The notes: generated from the letters alone by a model not told the origin. A DNA stretch of 28,770 nt from Pseudomonadota bacterium (GCA_016713725.1 JADJOO010000027.1:1-28770), one strand, 5' to 3'; shown: positions 18,197 to 26,724, numbered from the stretch's first letter. Program-made: numbers and translations.

Positions 18197-18222
18197 CCGC
18201 GGCGGTTGCATCGCCGCCGCGG
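18197..18222 (+). terminator. GC-rich stem-loop between rpsA and ihfB
   Basis: A perfect 9-bp stem, CCGCGGCGG / CCGCCGCGG, with an 8-base loop lies 13 bp after the rpsA stop. There is no T-run, so it probably attenuates transcription or protects the rpsA message rather than acting as a full intrinsic terminator. Confidence 0.5.
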
Positions 18223-18286
18223 AGTCCCGACGCAGATTCGACACGAATAAGACCCGGGGAGCTTTCGAGTGGACGGCGAGCGCAGC

Positions 18287-18634
18287 ATGACGAAGTCTGA
18301 GCTCATCGAGCTCATCGCCGCGAAGCAGAGCCATCTGCCGGCGAAGGACGTCGAACTGGCGGTCAAGCAGGTCCTCGAAATCATGAGCGACGCGCTGGCC
18401 CAGGGTCAGCGCATCGAGATTCGCGGATTTGGCAGCTTCAGCCTGCATTTCCGGCCGCCGCGCCAGGGCCGCAATCCCAAGACCGGCGAGACCGTCGCGC
18501 TCGCCGGCAAGTACGTGCCGCACTTCAAGCCCGGCAAGGACCTGCGCGAACGCGTCAACGAACCGGACGACGACCTGTCGCCGTCGGCATCGTCGCGCGC
18601 CTCCGCCCCGACGAGCTCCAGCACGGTCGATTGA
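18287..18634 (+). CDS. ihfB: Integration host factor subunit beta
   Basis: DNA-bending HU-family protein, one half of the IHF heterodimer. It is 115 residues, slightly longer than the usual 94-100 because of a Ser/Ala-rich tail after residue 93. MTKSELIELIAAKQSHLPAKD is the beta-subunit start; the DNA-binding arm shows GFGSFSLHFRPPRQGRNPKT and the end FKPGKDLRERVN. I chose the ATG at 18287; a GTG at 18269 is possible but not family-like. lapA follows 8 bp after its stop. Confidence 0.96.
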   Translation: MTKSELIELIAAKQSHLPAKDVELAVKQVLEIMSDALAQGQRIEIRGFGSFSLHFRPPRQGRNPKTGETVALAGKYVPHFKPGKDLRERVNEPDDDLSPSASSRASAPTSSSTVD

Positions 18635-18642
18635 ACCAAGCC

Positions 18643-18960
18643 ATGCTGCGACGAGTCGCCTTCGGCATCGTTCTCGCGTCCCTGATCCTGCTGGCCATGT
18701 TGTTCACCGCGCTGAACCAGCAGCGGTTCGACGTCGACATCGCTTTCGCCAGGTTCGAGGTGTCCTCCGGTCTGGCGCTGCTGATCGCATTCGCCGCGGG
18801 CCTGCTCGCCGGTGCGTTTGCCCGTTCACGCTGGGTCGCCGAGTTGCTGGCAGAACGTGGCCGGTTGCGGCAGGCGTTGCGCCTCGCCGAACGCCGCCTG
18901 GGCACCGCGCCCTCCGATTCCGCCCCTTCCCCCCCTTCCTCCACCTCCGATGCCCACTGA
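18643..18960 (+). CDS. lapA: LapA (DUF1049), lipopolysaccharide assembly protein A
   Basis: Small inner-membrane partner of LapB. It is 105 residues with two predicted membrane helices: about 8-27 (VAFGIVLASLILLAMLFTAL) and 42-63 (GLALLIAFAAGLLAGAFARS). The linking loop NQQRFDVDIAFARFEVSSG follows the DUF1049 pattern, where a short beta segment connects the helices. A charged coiled tail (ELLAERGRLRQALRLAERR) precedes a Ser/Pro-rich end. The order ihfB-lapA-lapB is conserved. Its stop overlaps the lapB start by 11 bp. Confidence 0.9.
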   Translation: MLRRVAFGIVLASLILLAMLFTALNQQRFDVDIAFARFEVSSGLALLIAFAAGLLAGAFARSRWVAELLAERGRLRQALRLAERRLGTAPSDSAPSPPSSTSDAH

Positions 18961-20146
18961 CGTCCAGCAGACGTTCTGGTGGACGCTCGCCGGCACGCTG
19001 GCCTTGGGGTGGGGCGTCACGACCTGGCGCTCGCTCGTGCGGCGCAAGCGCCGCCACGAACGCCGTGCGCGCTACCTCGAAGGCGTGCGCTACCTGCTCG
19101 ACGACAAGCCTGACCGCGCGCTCGAGGTTTTCCTGAGCCTCTCCGAGATTGACGACGAAACCGTCGACACGCATTTCGCCCTGGGCAGCCTGTACCGGCG
19201 TCGCGGCGAAGTGGAGCGGGCGATCCGCGTGCACCAGCACATCGTCGACCGCACCAGCCTGAGTGCCGGCACCCGCGACTCGGCATTGACCGAGCTTGCG
19301 CGCGACTACTTCCGCGCAGGCTTGTACGACCGCGCCGAGGAGTTGTTCCTGTCCCTGGCGGGCAGCGGTCGCGAGCCCGCGCTCGCGTTGTCGCACCTGG
19401 TACGCATCTACGAAATCCAGCACGAATGGCAGCAGGCAGCCGACGCCCACAAGCGCCTGCGCAGTGTCGGCGTGCCGGAGCAGCCTGCCGCGATCGCGCA
19501 TTTCTACTGCGAGATGGCGGAGGCGGCGATCGCGGTGCAGGACTACCCGCGCGCGATCGAACACCTCGACAGCGCGACGCGGGAGCAGCAAGATTTCGGG
19601 CGCAGTGCGATCCTGCGCGGTGACCTGGCGCGGCGGCAGGGCGACCCCGGGCTCGCCGTCCGGTTGTATCGCAGCGTCGTACGCCGCGACTTCCATCTGC
19701 TTGCGCTCGTGCTGCCGCGACTGGCCGATGCGGCAAAGCAGGCCGGCGAGCCGCAGCAGTTTGACGAGACGCTCGAGGAGCTGGTGCGCAATGGTGCCGG
19801 CAACCCTGCCGAGATCGCCTACGCGGCGATCGTGAGCGGCTACTACGACGATCCGGTCATTCTCGATTGCGTGCGCGAGATGCTGACGATCGACAGCGAC
19901 CTGCGCGACATGACGGCCGCTTTCCTGCCGTCTGCCGCGGAACCCACGCATGAGCAACTGCACGCGATCGCGGGCGCGCTGCGCAACGTGGTGCTGCGTC
20001 ACGCGCGTTATCGCTGCAGCCAGTGCGGCCTCGACAGTTCGAAGTTTCTCTGGCAGTGCCCCGCGTGTCATGCGTGGGACACTCTGCGTGGCGTCGCGGC
20101 GCTCGAGTTCCTGCCGAAAGCCGCGCTGCCTCGTTCTGCCGGTTGA
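18950..20146 (+). CDS. lapB: LapB, lipopolysaccharide assembly protein B (TPR)
   Basis: Inner-membrane-anchored adaptor that presents LpxC to FtsH and so sets LPS synthesis. It is 398 residues. An N-terminal helix (FWWTLAGTLALGWGVTTW) is followed by RARYLEGVRYLLDDKPDRAL and a series of TPR units (THFALGSLYRRRGEVERAIR, ARDYFRAGLYDRAEELFLSL, AIAVQDYPRAIEHLD). A C-terminal rubredoxin-like zinc module carries CSQCG and CPACH. I chose the ATG at 18950 because the frame upstream is only low-complexity Pro. The frame is intact. Confidence 0.95.
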   Translation: MPTDVQQTFWWTLAGTLALGWGVTTWRSLVRRKRRHERRARYLEGVRYLLDDKPDRALEVFLSLSEIDDETVDTHFALGSLYRRRGEVERAIRVHQHIVDRTSLSAGTRDSALTELARDYFRAGLYDRAEELFLSLAGSGREPALALSHLVRIYEIQHEWQQAADAHKRLRSVGVPEQPAAIAHFYCEMAEAAIAVQDYPRAIEHLDSATREQQDFGRSAILRGDLARRQGDPGLAVRLYRSVVRRDFHLLALVLPRLADAAKQAGEPQQFDETLEELVRNGAGNPAEIAYAAIVSGYYDDPVILDCVREMLTIDSDLRDMTAAFLPSAAEPTHEQLHAIAGALRNVVLRHARYRCSQCGLDSSKFLWQCPACHAWDTLRGVAALEFLPKAALPRSAG

Positions 20147-20205
20147 CTTGGGGTTGGCGTCAGATTCCCGCAGAAAGCAACGGTTTCTCTGTTGCCTCGC
20201 TTCGG

Positions 20206-20556
20206 CTAACTGACTTGCCCTGTCTCGGCCAGAGCCTGTCTTATCACGCTCTCGGCCACGCCGCGCCGCTTCAGACTCGCGATCAGGCGCGGTACGGACC
20301 CTTCGTCCAGGCGCGCGAGATCGGCGCGCAGGCCCTTGCCGATGTACGAACGGATCAACGGCTGATAGCCCGCATAACCCAGCGTTGGGGCCACGCGCTT
20401 GAGGTCTTCCACCACGTCCTCTGGCATGCGCAACGTAATCGAGCTCATCGGTCGATCCGTGCGCAGCCGGCGCGCGATCAGTCTACGTGTTTTCGTACTG
20501 GCGGCGCTCGTCGCGGGTCGCTTCGCGCGCGGAGACGAGGCGGATGATTTCTTCAT
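20206..20556 (-). CDS. CopG-family antitoxin of a BrnT-type module
   Basis: 116 residues, intact. A basic, disordered N-terminus rich in Lys, Arg, Ser and Ala is followed by a ribbon-helix-helix-like region, MSSITLRMPEDVVEDLKRVA, then YAGYQPLIRSYIGKGLRADL. This pattern is common in CopG-type antitoxins paired with BrnT toxins. A second ATG at 20448 would give a shorter form starting at MSSITL. The gene overlaps the 3' end of a deleted brnT, whose stop is at 20483. The antitoxin is intact but its toxin is broken. Confidence 0.75.
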   Translation of the reverse strand: MKKSSASSPRAKRPATSAASTKTRRLIARRLRTDRPMSSITLRMPEDVVEDLKRVAPTLGYAGYQPLIRSYIGKGLRADLARLDEGSVPRLIASLKRRGVAESVIRQALAETGQVS

Positions 20557-20672
20557 GGCGGATCACGTGTACGACGAAAAGGAGTTGTTCACCGGTAGCC
20601 CGGCTCCGGGTCCCATTCGAATGAGACGCCCTGCAGCTCGTATCTGATCCGCCTGCCGGAGTGTATTGACAT
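20483..20672 (-). pseudogene. brnT: BrnT-type toxin with an internal deletion
   Basis: BrnT toxins are RelE-fold RNases of about 90 residues. Here an N-terminal piece, RIRYELQGVSFEWDPE, from an ATG at 20672, is followed at once, in another frame, by TGEQLLFVVHVIRHEEIIRL and the end VSAREATRDERRQYENT. The middle 35-40 residues (the usual KHGVSFEEA...FDP...D segment) are missing. The join lies near 20600-20620. Loss of a whole block with a frame change is a real deletion, not a simple sequencing indel. Confidence 0.75.
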
Positions 20673-20801
20673 TGTACGTACGCTGCAAGCAGGCGGTGTT
20701 CTTGCTGATCCCGGGCACGGCTTGGTAAGCCGACTCTATCTGCGCAGATCTGGCGCCTCCCGCGACTTTCCGCGCAAATCCGCCAGTTTCGCGCCGGGCC
20801 T

Positions 20802-20818
20802 CTCGACAGGCTCAGCGC
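20802..20818 (+). repeat. CTCGACAGGCTCAGCGC motif
   Basis: Resembles the widespread bacterial intergenic motif CGACAGGCTCAG seen as half of many REP-type palindromes. Only one half is present here, in the leader of the ComEA-like gene, so it is probably a solitary remnant. Confidence 0.4.
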
Positions 20819-20865
20819 TAACTTGGCTCCCGGCCGTGGCGTCCTGCCGCGGTGCGCAAGCAACC

Positions 20866-20872
20866 AAGGAGG
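20866..20872 (+). promoter_or_regulatory. Strong Shine-Dalgarno site (AAGGAGG)
   Basis: AAGGAGG lies 8 bases before the ATG at 20881 and fixes the start of the ComEA-like gene. It is the best ribosome site I see in the window, suggesting strong translation. Confidence 0.8.
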
Positions 20873-20880
20873 CGTAGATC

Positions 20881-21234
20881 ATGCAAGACAAGAACATCCG
20901 GACGCTGGTCCAGGGACTCATCCTCAGCCTGCTGCCGGCGGGCGCTGCCCTGGCGGGTCCGGTCAACCTCAACAGCGCGGACGCCGCGACGCTCGCCAGC
21001 GAACTCGATGGCATCGGCCCGGCGAAGGCCCAGGCCATCGTCGAGTTCCGGCAGAAGAACGGACCGTTCAAGAGCCCGGAAGACCTGCTCAAGGTCGACG
21101 GCATCGGCGAGCGCGTGCTCGAGCAGAATCGCGGCAACATCCGGCTGAACGGGTCGGGCGCCGCGCCGGCCCCGGCCGGCAAGTCCGCGCCCAAGCCGGC
21201 ATCAAAGCCGGCTCCGGCGTCCGCCGGACACTGA
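20881..21234 (+). CDS. ComEA-like secreted helix-hairpin-helix protein
   Basis: 117 residues with a signal peptide (MQDKNIRTLVQGLILSLLPA, cleavage likely after ALAG or nearby). Then come VNLNSADAATLASELDGIGP and AKAQAIVEFRQKNGPFKSPE, followed by DLLKVDGIGERVLEQNRGNI: the two helix-hairpin-helix motifs of the ComEA DNA-binding family. The tail is Ala/Pro/Lys-rich. Periplasmic ComEA helps pull in DNA during transformation; many gammaproteobacteria carry such short soluble forms, and here no other competence gene is adjacent, so the role is by family only. Confidence 0.88.
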   Translation: MQDKNIRTLVQGLILSLLPAGAALAGPVNLNSADAATLASELDGIGPAKAQAIVEFRQKNGPFKSPEDLLKVDGIGERVLEQNRGNIRLNGSGAAPAPAGKSAPKPASKPAPASAGH

Positions 21235-21252
21235 CGTCAGCACCTGCGGGGC

Positions 21253-21279
21253 CCGGACGGAGACGTCCGGCGCCTCTTT
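21253..21279 (+). terminator. Probable intrinsic terminator after the ComEA-like gene
   Basis: A perfect 7-bp stem CCGGACG / CGTCCGG with a GAGA loop (21253-21270) is followed by CGCCTCTTT. It lies 19 bp after the ComEA-like stop and would separate it from galU. Confidence 0.6.
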
Positions 21280-21364
21280 GCTGGCAGGGCGCATGGAGTG
21301 ACCGCTGCGCTATCCAGTATCATGCGTGTTCAGCCGATGGTCGGCCCAGGCAGGGATACGCAGC

Positions 21365-22246
21365 ATGAAGATCAGGACGGCAGTCTTTCCCGTGGCAGGA
21401 CGCGGCACCCGGTTCCTGCCGGCCACCAAGGCCAATCCCAAGGAGATGCTGCCGATCGTCGACAAGCCGCTGATCCAGTATGCGGTCGAAGAGGCGCTGC
21501 AGGCCGGCGCCGAAAAGCTCGTGTTCGTCACCGGCTCGGCGAAGCGGGCGATCGAGGACCATTTCGACCCCGACCACGAACTCGAGCAGGAACTCGCGAC
21601 CAAGGGCCGTGAGCACACGCTCAATACGCTGCGAGGCATCGTTCCTTCCTACGCCAGCTGCATCTTCATCCGCCAGGCGTATCCGCTGGGTCTCGGTCAC
21701 GCGGTGCTCTGCTCGCGACCCGCGGTCGGCGACGAGCCGTTTTTCGTGCACCTGGCCGACGACCTCATCGACGCCGAGGAAGCCTGCCTCGGGCAGATGG
21801 CGCGGGTGTTCGAACGATACGGCGGCAGCGTGCTCGGCGTGCAGACCGTGAAACCCGAGGAAACCGACAAGTACGGCATCGTCGAGGCCGAAGCGGTGGA
21901 TGCGCAGGTTTCTCGCGTCAGGCGCATCGTCGAGAAGCCCAAGCCGAAGGACGCGCCTTCCAACCTTGCGGTGGTCGGGCGTTACGTGCTCACCCCGGCG
22001 ATCTACGGCAAGCTCGAGACCATCGGTCGCGGCGCGGGCGGTGAAATCCAGCTGACCGATGGCATCGAAGCGCTGCTCGCGGACGAGCCCATCTACGCCT
22101 ATGCGTTCGAGGGCAAGCGGTACGACTGCGGCTCGAAGCTCGGCTACCTCGAGGCCACGGTCGAATTCGCCCTCAAGCACCCCCAGCTGGGCCGGAAGTT
22201 CGCCGACTACCTGGCGCGGCGGGTCGCCGAGGGCCTGGAGCGCTGA
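21365..22246 (+). CDS. galU: UTP--glucose-1-phosphate uridylyltransferase
   Basis: Makes UDP-glucose from UTP and glucose-1-phosphate for polysaccharides. It is 293 residues. The nucleotide-binding start is MKIRTAVFPVAGRGTRFLPA (G-x-G-T-R), followed by TKANPKEMLPIVDKPLIQYA, LADDLIDAEE (metal-binding Asp pair) and a C-terminal YDCGSKLGYLEATVEFAL. The ATG at 21365 is the family start; the earlier in-frame start at 21326 lacks support. Its stop overlaps the gabT start as TGATG, which links a sugar-nucleotide enzyme to an aminotransferase in one transcript. The frame is intact. Confidence 0.96.
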   Translation: MKIRTAVFPVAGRGTRFLPATKANPKEMLPIVDKPLIQYAVEEALQAGAEKLVFVTGSAKRAIEDHFDPDHELEQELATKGREHTLNTLRGIVPSYASCIFIRQAYPLGLGHAVLCSRPAVGDEPFFVHLADDLIDAEEACLGQMARVFERYGGSVLGVQTVKPEETDKYGIVEAEAVDAQVSRVRRIVEKPKPKDAPSNLAVVGRYVLTPAIYGKLETIGRGAGGEIQLTDGIEALLADEPIYAYAFEGKRYDCGSKLGYLEATVEFALKHPQLGRKFADYLARRVAEGLER

Positions 22247-23556
22247 TGACTGATACCAACAGGGACCTGCAGCGGCGTCGTGACGCTGCCTTTCGCGCGC
22301 GGACTCGGCAACCAGCTGCCGGTGTACGTCAAAACGGCGCGCAATGCCGAGATCTGGGACGTCGAAGGTCGCCGCTACATCGACTTCGGCAGCGGCATCG
22401 CCGTGCTCAACACCGGGCACCTGCACCCGAAGGTGCAGGCTGCCGTCGCGCAACAGCTCGATGCGTTCAGCCACACGTGCCTGATGGTCACGCCGTACGG
22501 CGTCGCCGTCGAACTCGCGGAGAAACTCAACCGGCTCGCGCCAGGACCCACGCCGAAGAAGGCGATCTTCGTGACGACGGGGGCCGAGGCGGTCGAGAAC
22601 TGCATCAAGATCGCGCGCGCCCACACCGGACGCGCCGGCGTGATTGCGTTCGGCGGTGGCTTCCACGGGCGCACGTTCATGGCGATGGCGCTCACGGGCA
22701 AGGTCGTTCCGTACAAGGCGGGCTTCGGGCCTTTCCCGGCCGAGGTCTACCACGCACCGTTCCCGATCGCTTACCACGGCGTCAGCGTGCAGGACAGCCT
22801 CGACGCGCTCGAGCACATCTTCAAGTACGACATCGAACCGGCGCGCGTGGCCGCGATCATCATTGAGCCCGTGATGGGCGAGGGCGGTTTCTACATCGCG
22901 CCGCCCGAGTTCCTGCAGGCACTGCGCAAGCTGTGCGACCTGCACGGCATCGTGCTCGTGGTCGACGAGATCCAGACCGGTTTCGCACGCACCGGCAAGA
23001 TGTTCGCGATCGAACATTCCGGCATCGAACCCGACCTCATGACGATGGCCAAGAGCCTCGCGGGCGGCTTCCCGCTGGCGGCGGTCGTGGGCAAGGCCAG
23101 CATCATGGATGCGCCGGCGGCGGTGGCCTCGGCGGAACCTACGCCGGTTCGCCGATCGCCTGCGCGGCGGCCCTGGCCGTGCTGGAGGTCATCGAGGAAG
23201 AGCATCTCTGTGCGCGTGCCGAAGCAATCGGTTCGCTCATGACCAGCACGTTGCGCGCCGCGCAGAAATTCCTGCCGGCCATCGGCGAAGTGCGCGAACT
23301 CGGGGCCATGGTGGCGATGGAACTGGTCAGGAACGGTGATGCGCACCAGCCCGACGCCGACCTCACCAAGGCGCTGGTCAAGCGCGCGGGCGAGAAGGGC
23401 CTCGTGCTGCTCTCGTGCGGGCTGTACGGCAACGTGATCCGCTTTCTCGCGCCACTCACGGCTTCGGACGCGATCGTGCAGGAGGGCCTCGGTATCGTCA
23501 TCGAGGCGCTGCGCGAACTCACCAGCGCGACCGACAGGAAAGCCGTGAACTCATGA
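22246..23556 (+). CDS. gabT: 4-aminobutyrate aminotransferase (GabT type, class III PLP)
   Basis: Transfers the amino group of 4-aminobutyrate (or a similar omega-amine) to 2-oxoglutarate. About 435 residues: LQRRRDAA, then ARGLGNQLPVYV, WDVEGRRYIDFGSGIAVLNT, TTGAEAVENCIKIARAHTGR, VVDEIQTGFARTGKMFAIEH and the PLP-lysine in MAKSLAGGFPLAAV. The C-terminus FLAPLTASDAIVQEGL is typical of GabT. Two frame changes, near 22290 and 23120, are each cured by one base, so sequence errors are likely. It is coupled to galU (TGATG) and to the SDR gene (ATGA). A role in producing an amino donor or in 4-aminobutyrate use is by family only. Confidence 0.88.
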
Positions 23557-24305
23557 GCACGGCCGGCAGGCTGTCTGGCAAGGTCGCAATCGTCACCGGC
23601 GGTGGCAGTGGCATCGGCCGCGCGATTGTCGACGCGTACATCGCGAATGGCGCGAACGTGCTCGTGGTCGACCTGCCGGGTCGCGATTGGCAATCGCACT
23701 TCAAGGGCAAGGCAGCGGTCATGTGTCTCGAGCAGGACGTCACGGCCAGGGACGCGCCGGACAACGTCGTGGGCGCGTGCATGAAAGCGTTCGGCGGCCT
23801 CGACATCCTGGTGAACAACGCGGGCATCGCGATCGGCGCCCAGTTCGAGGAAACCACGGACGAGCAGTGGGACCGCATCCTCGGCATCAACGTCACTGCG
23901 ATTTTCCGGCTGTCAAAGGCTGCGGTCCCGCACCTGCGCGCGCGTGGCGGTGGTCGCATCATCAACCTCGGTTCGATCATGTCGAACACGGCGGGCCCGA
24001 GCCTCGCGGCTTACGGCACCACCAAGCACGCAGTGGCTGGCCTGTCGAAGGGGATGGCGGTCGACCTGGGCAAGTACAAGATCACCGTCAACTACCTGCA
24101 GCCGGGTTCGATCTGGACCGCGCTGTCGCAACCGTTCTTCGACGACCCGAATTTCGTCAAGTACTGGGAGGCCAAGGCGCCGATGGGTCGCATCGGCGAT
24201 CCAGAGGACGTGGCGGCCGCGGCGTTGTTCCTGGCGACCGACGAGGCGAAGTTCGTCTCGGGCGCCGGCATCGCCGTGGACGGTGGGGCGGCAGTGAATT
24301 TCTAG
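23553..24305 (+). CDS. Short-chain dehydrogenase/reductase, substrate unknown
   Basis: 250 residues, classical SDR. The cofactor site is VTGGGSGIGRAIVDAYIANG (about residues 15-34), then LVNNAGIAIG, the catalytic Ser in NLGSIMSNTAG and Tyr-Lys in AAYGTTKHAV. The Asp in VVDLPGRDW favours NAD over NADP. The ending AKFVSGAGIAVDGGAAVNF is typical of the glucose-dehydrogenase/FabG-like group. The start ATG at 23553 overlaps the gabT stop. Given GabT, an attractive but unproven guess is reduction of a semialdehyde or hydroxy-acid product. Confidence 0.85.
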   Translation: MSTAGRLSGKVAIVTGGGSGIGRAIVDAYIANGANVLVVDLPGRDWQSHFKGKAAVMCLEQDVTARDAPDNVVGACMKAFGGLDILVNNAGIAIGAQFEETTDEQWDRILGINVTAIFRLSKAAVPHLRARGGGRIINLGSIMSNTAGPSLAAYGTTKHAVAGLSKGMAVDLGKYKITVNYLQPGSIWTALSQPFFDDPNFVKYWEAKAPMGRIGDPEDVAAAALFLATDEAKFVSGAGIAVDGGAAVNF

Positions 24306-24432
24306 ATCGCGCGGCAAGCGGACATAATCACGATTTGAGACAGGTCACGCTTTTGGTCCCGTCTATCCGGGATGATTCGACACCGGCCGTCGTGCCGATG
24401 TGCCCCATGCCAGGTCTCACCCAGAGCAGTTG

Positions 24433-25837
24433 ATGTCCGAACCGGTCGTTTTCAAACGCAGCTTGCCGATTGCCCTCCTGACGATCGCGCGGTCCCTGGC
24501 ACCGGCCGTGGTCGCGATCGGCATGCTGGTCGGTATTTCAGACGCGTACGGCGTCGGGTTCGGCAACCATTTCCTGATGCTCTCGGTGCTGGTCGGCATC
24601 CTGTCGCCGATCATCATCCAGCCGCCCCAGATGACCGCGTTGCAACTGGCAACGGGCAAGGTGTCGGCGGTGGCCGGACTCCTGGCGCGCTGGCTGTCCT
24701 TGCTCGCCATTCTTCTGGCCATCGGCTACGTCACCAAGTTTTCCGCGGACTTCTCCCGTCGCGTGGTCCTGACCTGGGCGGTCGTGACGCCGGTGCCGCT
24801 CATCCTGGTGCTGCTCGTACTCAACAACTTGATGCAGCGCCTGATGTACTCACGGAGCAACGTGCGTTCAGCCGTGTTTGCCGGCTACAGCGAGGCCAGC
24901 GTCGCATTGGCACGACGTCTCAAGGACAACCCCGGAATCTGCATCGCAGTGGATGGCTTCTTCGACGACCGGAGCCCGGAACGGCTCGGCATCGAGGACG
25001 ACTCGCGGGTGCTCGGCCGACTGAGCGAACTGGCCGACTACGCCAACGCGCACAAGACCGAGGTCATCTTCATCGCGTTGCCGATGCGGCACGTGCAGCG
25101 GGTGCTCGACCTGCTCGACGACCTGCGCGACACGACGGCCTCGATCTACTACGTCCCCGACGTGTTCGTGTTCGACCTGATCCAGTCGCGCACCGGCGAG
25201 ATCCTTGGCATGCCCGTGGTGGCCATGTGCGAGACCCCGTTCTCCGGTTATCGCGGTGTGGTAAAGCGCCTGACGGACCTGTCCCTGTCGCTGATCGGGA
25301 TGCTGTTGCTGAGCCCGCTGTTCCTGGCGGTCGCCACGGCGGTGAAACTGAGTTCGCCGGGGCCGGTGATCTTCAAGCAACGGCGCTACGGCCTGGACGG
25401 TAAGGAGATCCAGGTCTACAAGTTCCGCACGATGACCGTGACCGAGGACGACGGCCCCATCCGCCAGGCGACGCGTGACGACTCGCGCGTCACTCCGGTG
25501 GGCCGGGTACTGCGCCGCTACTCTATCGACGAACTGCCCAACTAATGAACGTCGTGCAGGGGACGATGAGCCTGGTGGGTCCCCGCCCGCACGCAGTCAC
25601 GCACAACGAGGAATACCGCAAGCTCATCAAGGGCTACATGTTGCGGCACAAGGTGCGGCCCGGCATCACCGGTCTGGCGCAGGTCAACGGCTGCCGCGGC
25701 GAGACGACCGCCTGGAGGACATGCGGGCGCGCATCGAGTACGACCTGGACTACCTGCGGCACTGGTCGCCTGGGCTCGACTTCAAGATCCTGTTCAAGAC
25801 CGTCGTGACGGTGCTGGGCGACCGCAAGGCCTACTGA
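24433..25837 (+). CDS. Undecaprenyl-phosphate sugar phosphotransferase (WcaJ/GumD type)
   Basis: Polyprenyl glycosylphosphotransferase that begins exopolysaccharide or capsule repeat units by moving a sugar-1-phosphate from a UDP-sugar to undecaprenyl phosphate. About 468 residues. Four N-terminal membrane segments span residues about 15-140, then a Rossmann-like CoA-binding-type domain (VFAGYSEASVALARRL), then the catalytic bacterial-sugar-transferase domain: KRLTDLSLSLIGMLLLSPLF, SSPGPVIFKQRRYG, VYKFRTM, YSIDELPQL, SLVGPRPHAV and KVRPGITGLAQVNG. Two single-base losses (near 25540 in a C-run and 25705) break the frame and look like errors. galU could supply UDP-glucose. It converges on papC, overlapping by 7 bp. 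Confidence 0.9.
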
Positions 25838-26724
25838 AGTCGCGGGTCGACCTCGAACAGCCGCGCGCAAAGCCGGGCATAGTCGACGTCCGAGCGAGCG
25901 AAGATCGAGCGCAGGTCGACGATGAGCTGGTTGAACGACTCGGCGTTGCCTTCACCGACGACATCGTCAAGATGTCGATGTGCCAGCTGCGCGCGCATTT
26001 CGGCGGCGAACGGGTGGCGACCTGAATGTCCCGGTAAACCTCGGGGTCGCCGCTGACGATTCGTGCCAGCAACGACGAGCGTTCGGTGCGGCGGTGGTGC
26101 GATTCTCGCCGCATTCGTGAGGTCGTAGTTCACGGCCCGCAGCGCGATGCCGAAGCTCAAGACGGCCGCGTGCGTGGCGACCTGCAGCGCGGCACAGGCT
26201 CGGTCATGCTCCTCGGCGCTGAGGCGCACGACGTCGGACCCCTGCGAGCGAATGAACTCCAGGAACGCGTCGGCCTGTTCCCTTGCGGAATACGGTACTG
26301 CCACTACGCTCCGCCCAGCAAAGCCGAGGCTGGGAGCGAACATCGGATTGATGCCGAGCAGTTCCGCCTGGCTGGCGATGCCCGCCAGTGCCTGCGCAAT
26401 GCGGGTCTTGACCGACAGGGTGTCCACCAGCAGCGAACCTTGCTTCATTCGTGGCAGCACGGCTCCGAGGCTTGCAACGGCAACCTCCTCTGGAGTGGCG
26501 AGGATCACGAGGTCGGCTGACTCGATCAAGAGCAGTGTCTGTTGGCTCGGATTGCAGATATCGTCTTGTATCCACCGTACGTGCGGTAGTTCTCGCGGGC
26601 TGCGCCTGTCGACGACGTACAACGCAGGCACGCCCGCGGCGGCGAGTCGTTGCACCAGCAGCGCGCCGACGGCGCCGCTGCCGCCCACGACCATGGCGCG
26701 GCTGACTTCCCGGATACAGGTCAC
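25831..26724 (-). CDS. papC: TyrA-fold dehydrogenase, probable 4-amino-4-deoxyprephenate dehydrogenase (PapC type)
   Basis: About 297 residues. The NAD-binding motif is VVGGSGAVGALLVQRLAAAG, and QDDICNP, SADLVILATPEE and VDTLSVKTRI follow the TyrA pattern. In prephenate dehydrogenases the next motif is G-I-H-P-M-F-G-P; here it is GINPMFAP, with Asn at residue 126 (codon 26347-26349). That His contacts the 4-hydroxyl of prephenate, so Asn fits a 4-amino substrate. The C-terminal half is recovered across two frame changes near 26085 and 26020. The GTG at 26724 overlaps the papB stop (GTGA); an ATG at 26694 is an alternative. A plain TyrA for tyrosine is less likely but not excluded. Confidence 0.78.
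   Translation of the reverse strand: MTCIREVSRAMVVGGSGAVGALLVQRLAAAGVPALYVVDRRSPRELPHVRWIQDDICNPSQQTLLLIESADLVILATPEEVAVASLGAVLPRMKQGSLLVDTLSVKTRIAQALAGIASQAELLGINPMFAPSLGFAGRSVVAVPYSAREQADAFLEFIRSQGSDVVRLSAEEHDRACAALQVATHAAVLSFGIALRAVNYDLTNAARIAPPPHRTLVVAGTNRQRRPRGLPGHSGRHPFAAEMRAQLAHRHLDDVVGEGNAESFNQLIVDLRSIFARSDVDYARLCARLFEVDPRLQ

Noticed and set aside
16316..18523. 735-codon open frame antisense to rpsA and ihfB
   Set aside because: Mirror of rpsA codon bias; no recognisable domain, and it spans two well-defined genes on the plus strand.
21320..23017. 565-codon open frame antisense to galU and gabT
   Set aside because: Same shadow effect; the plus-strand proteins have full family motifs.
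23325..23345. NGDAH in GabT as another REP-derived segment
   Set aside because: The nucleotides (AACGGTGATGCGCAC) do not match the repeat core; the match is only at protein level.
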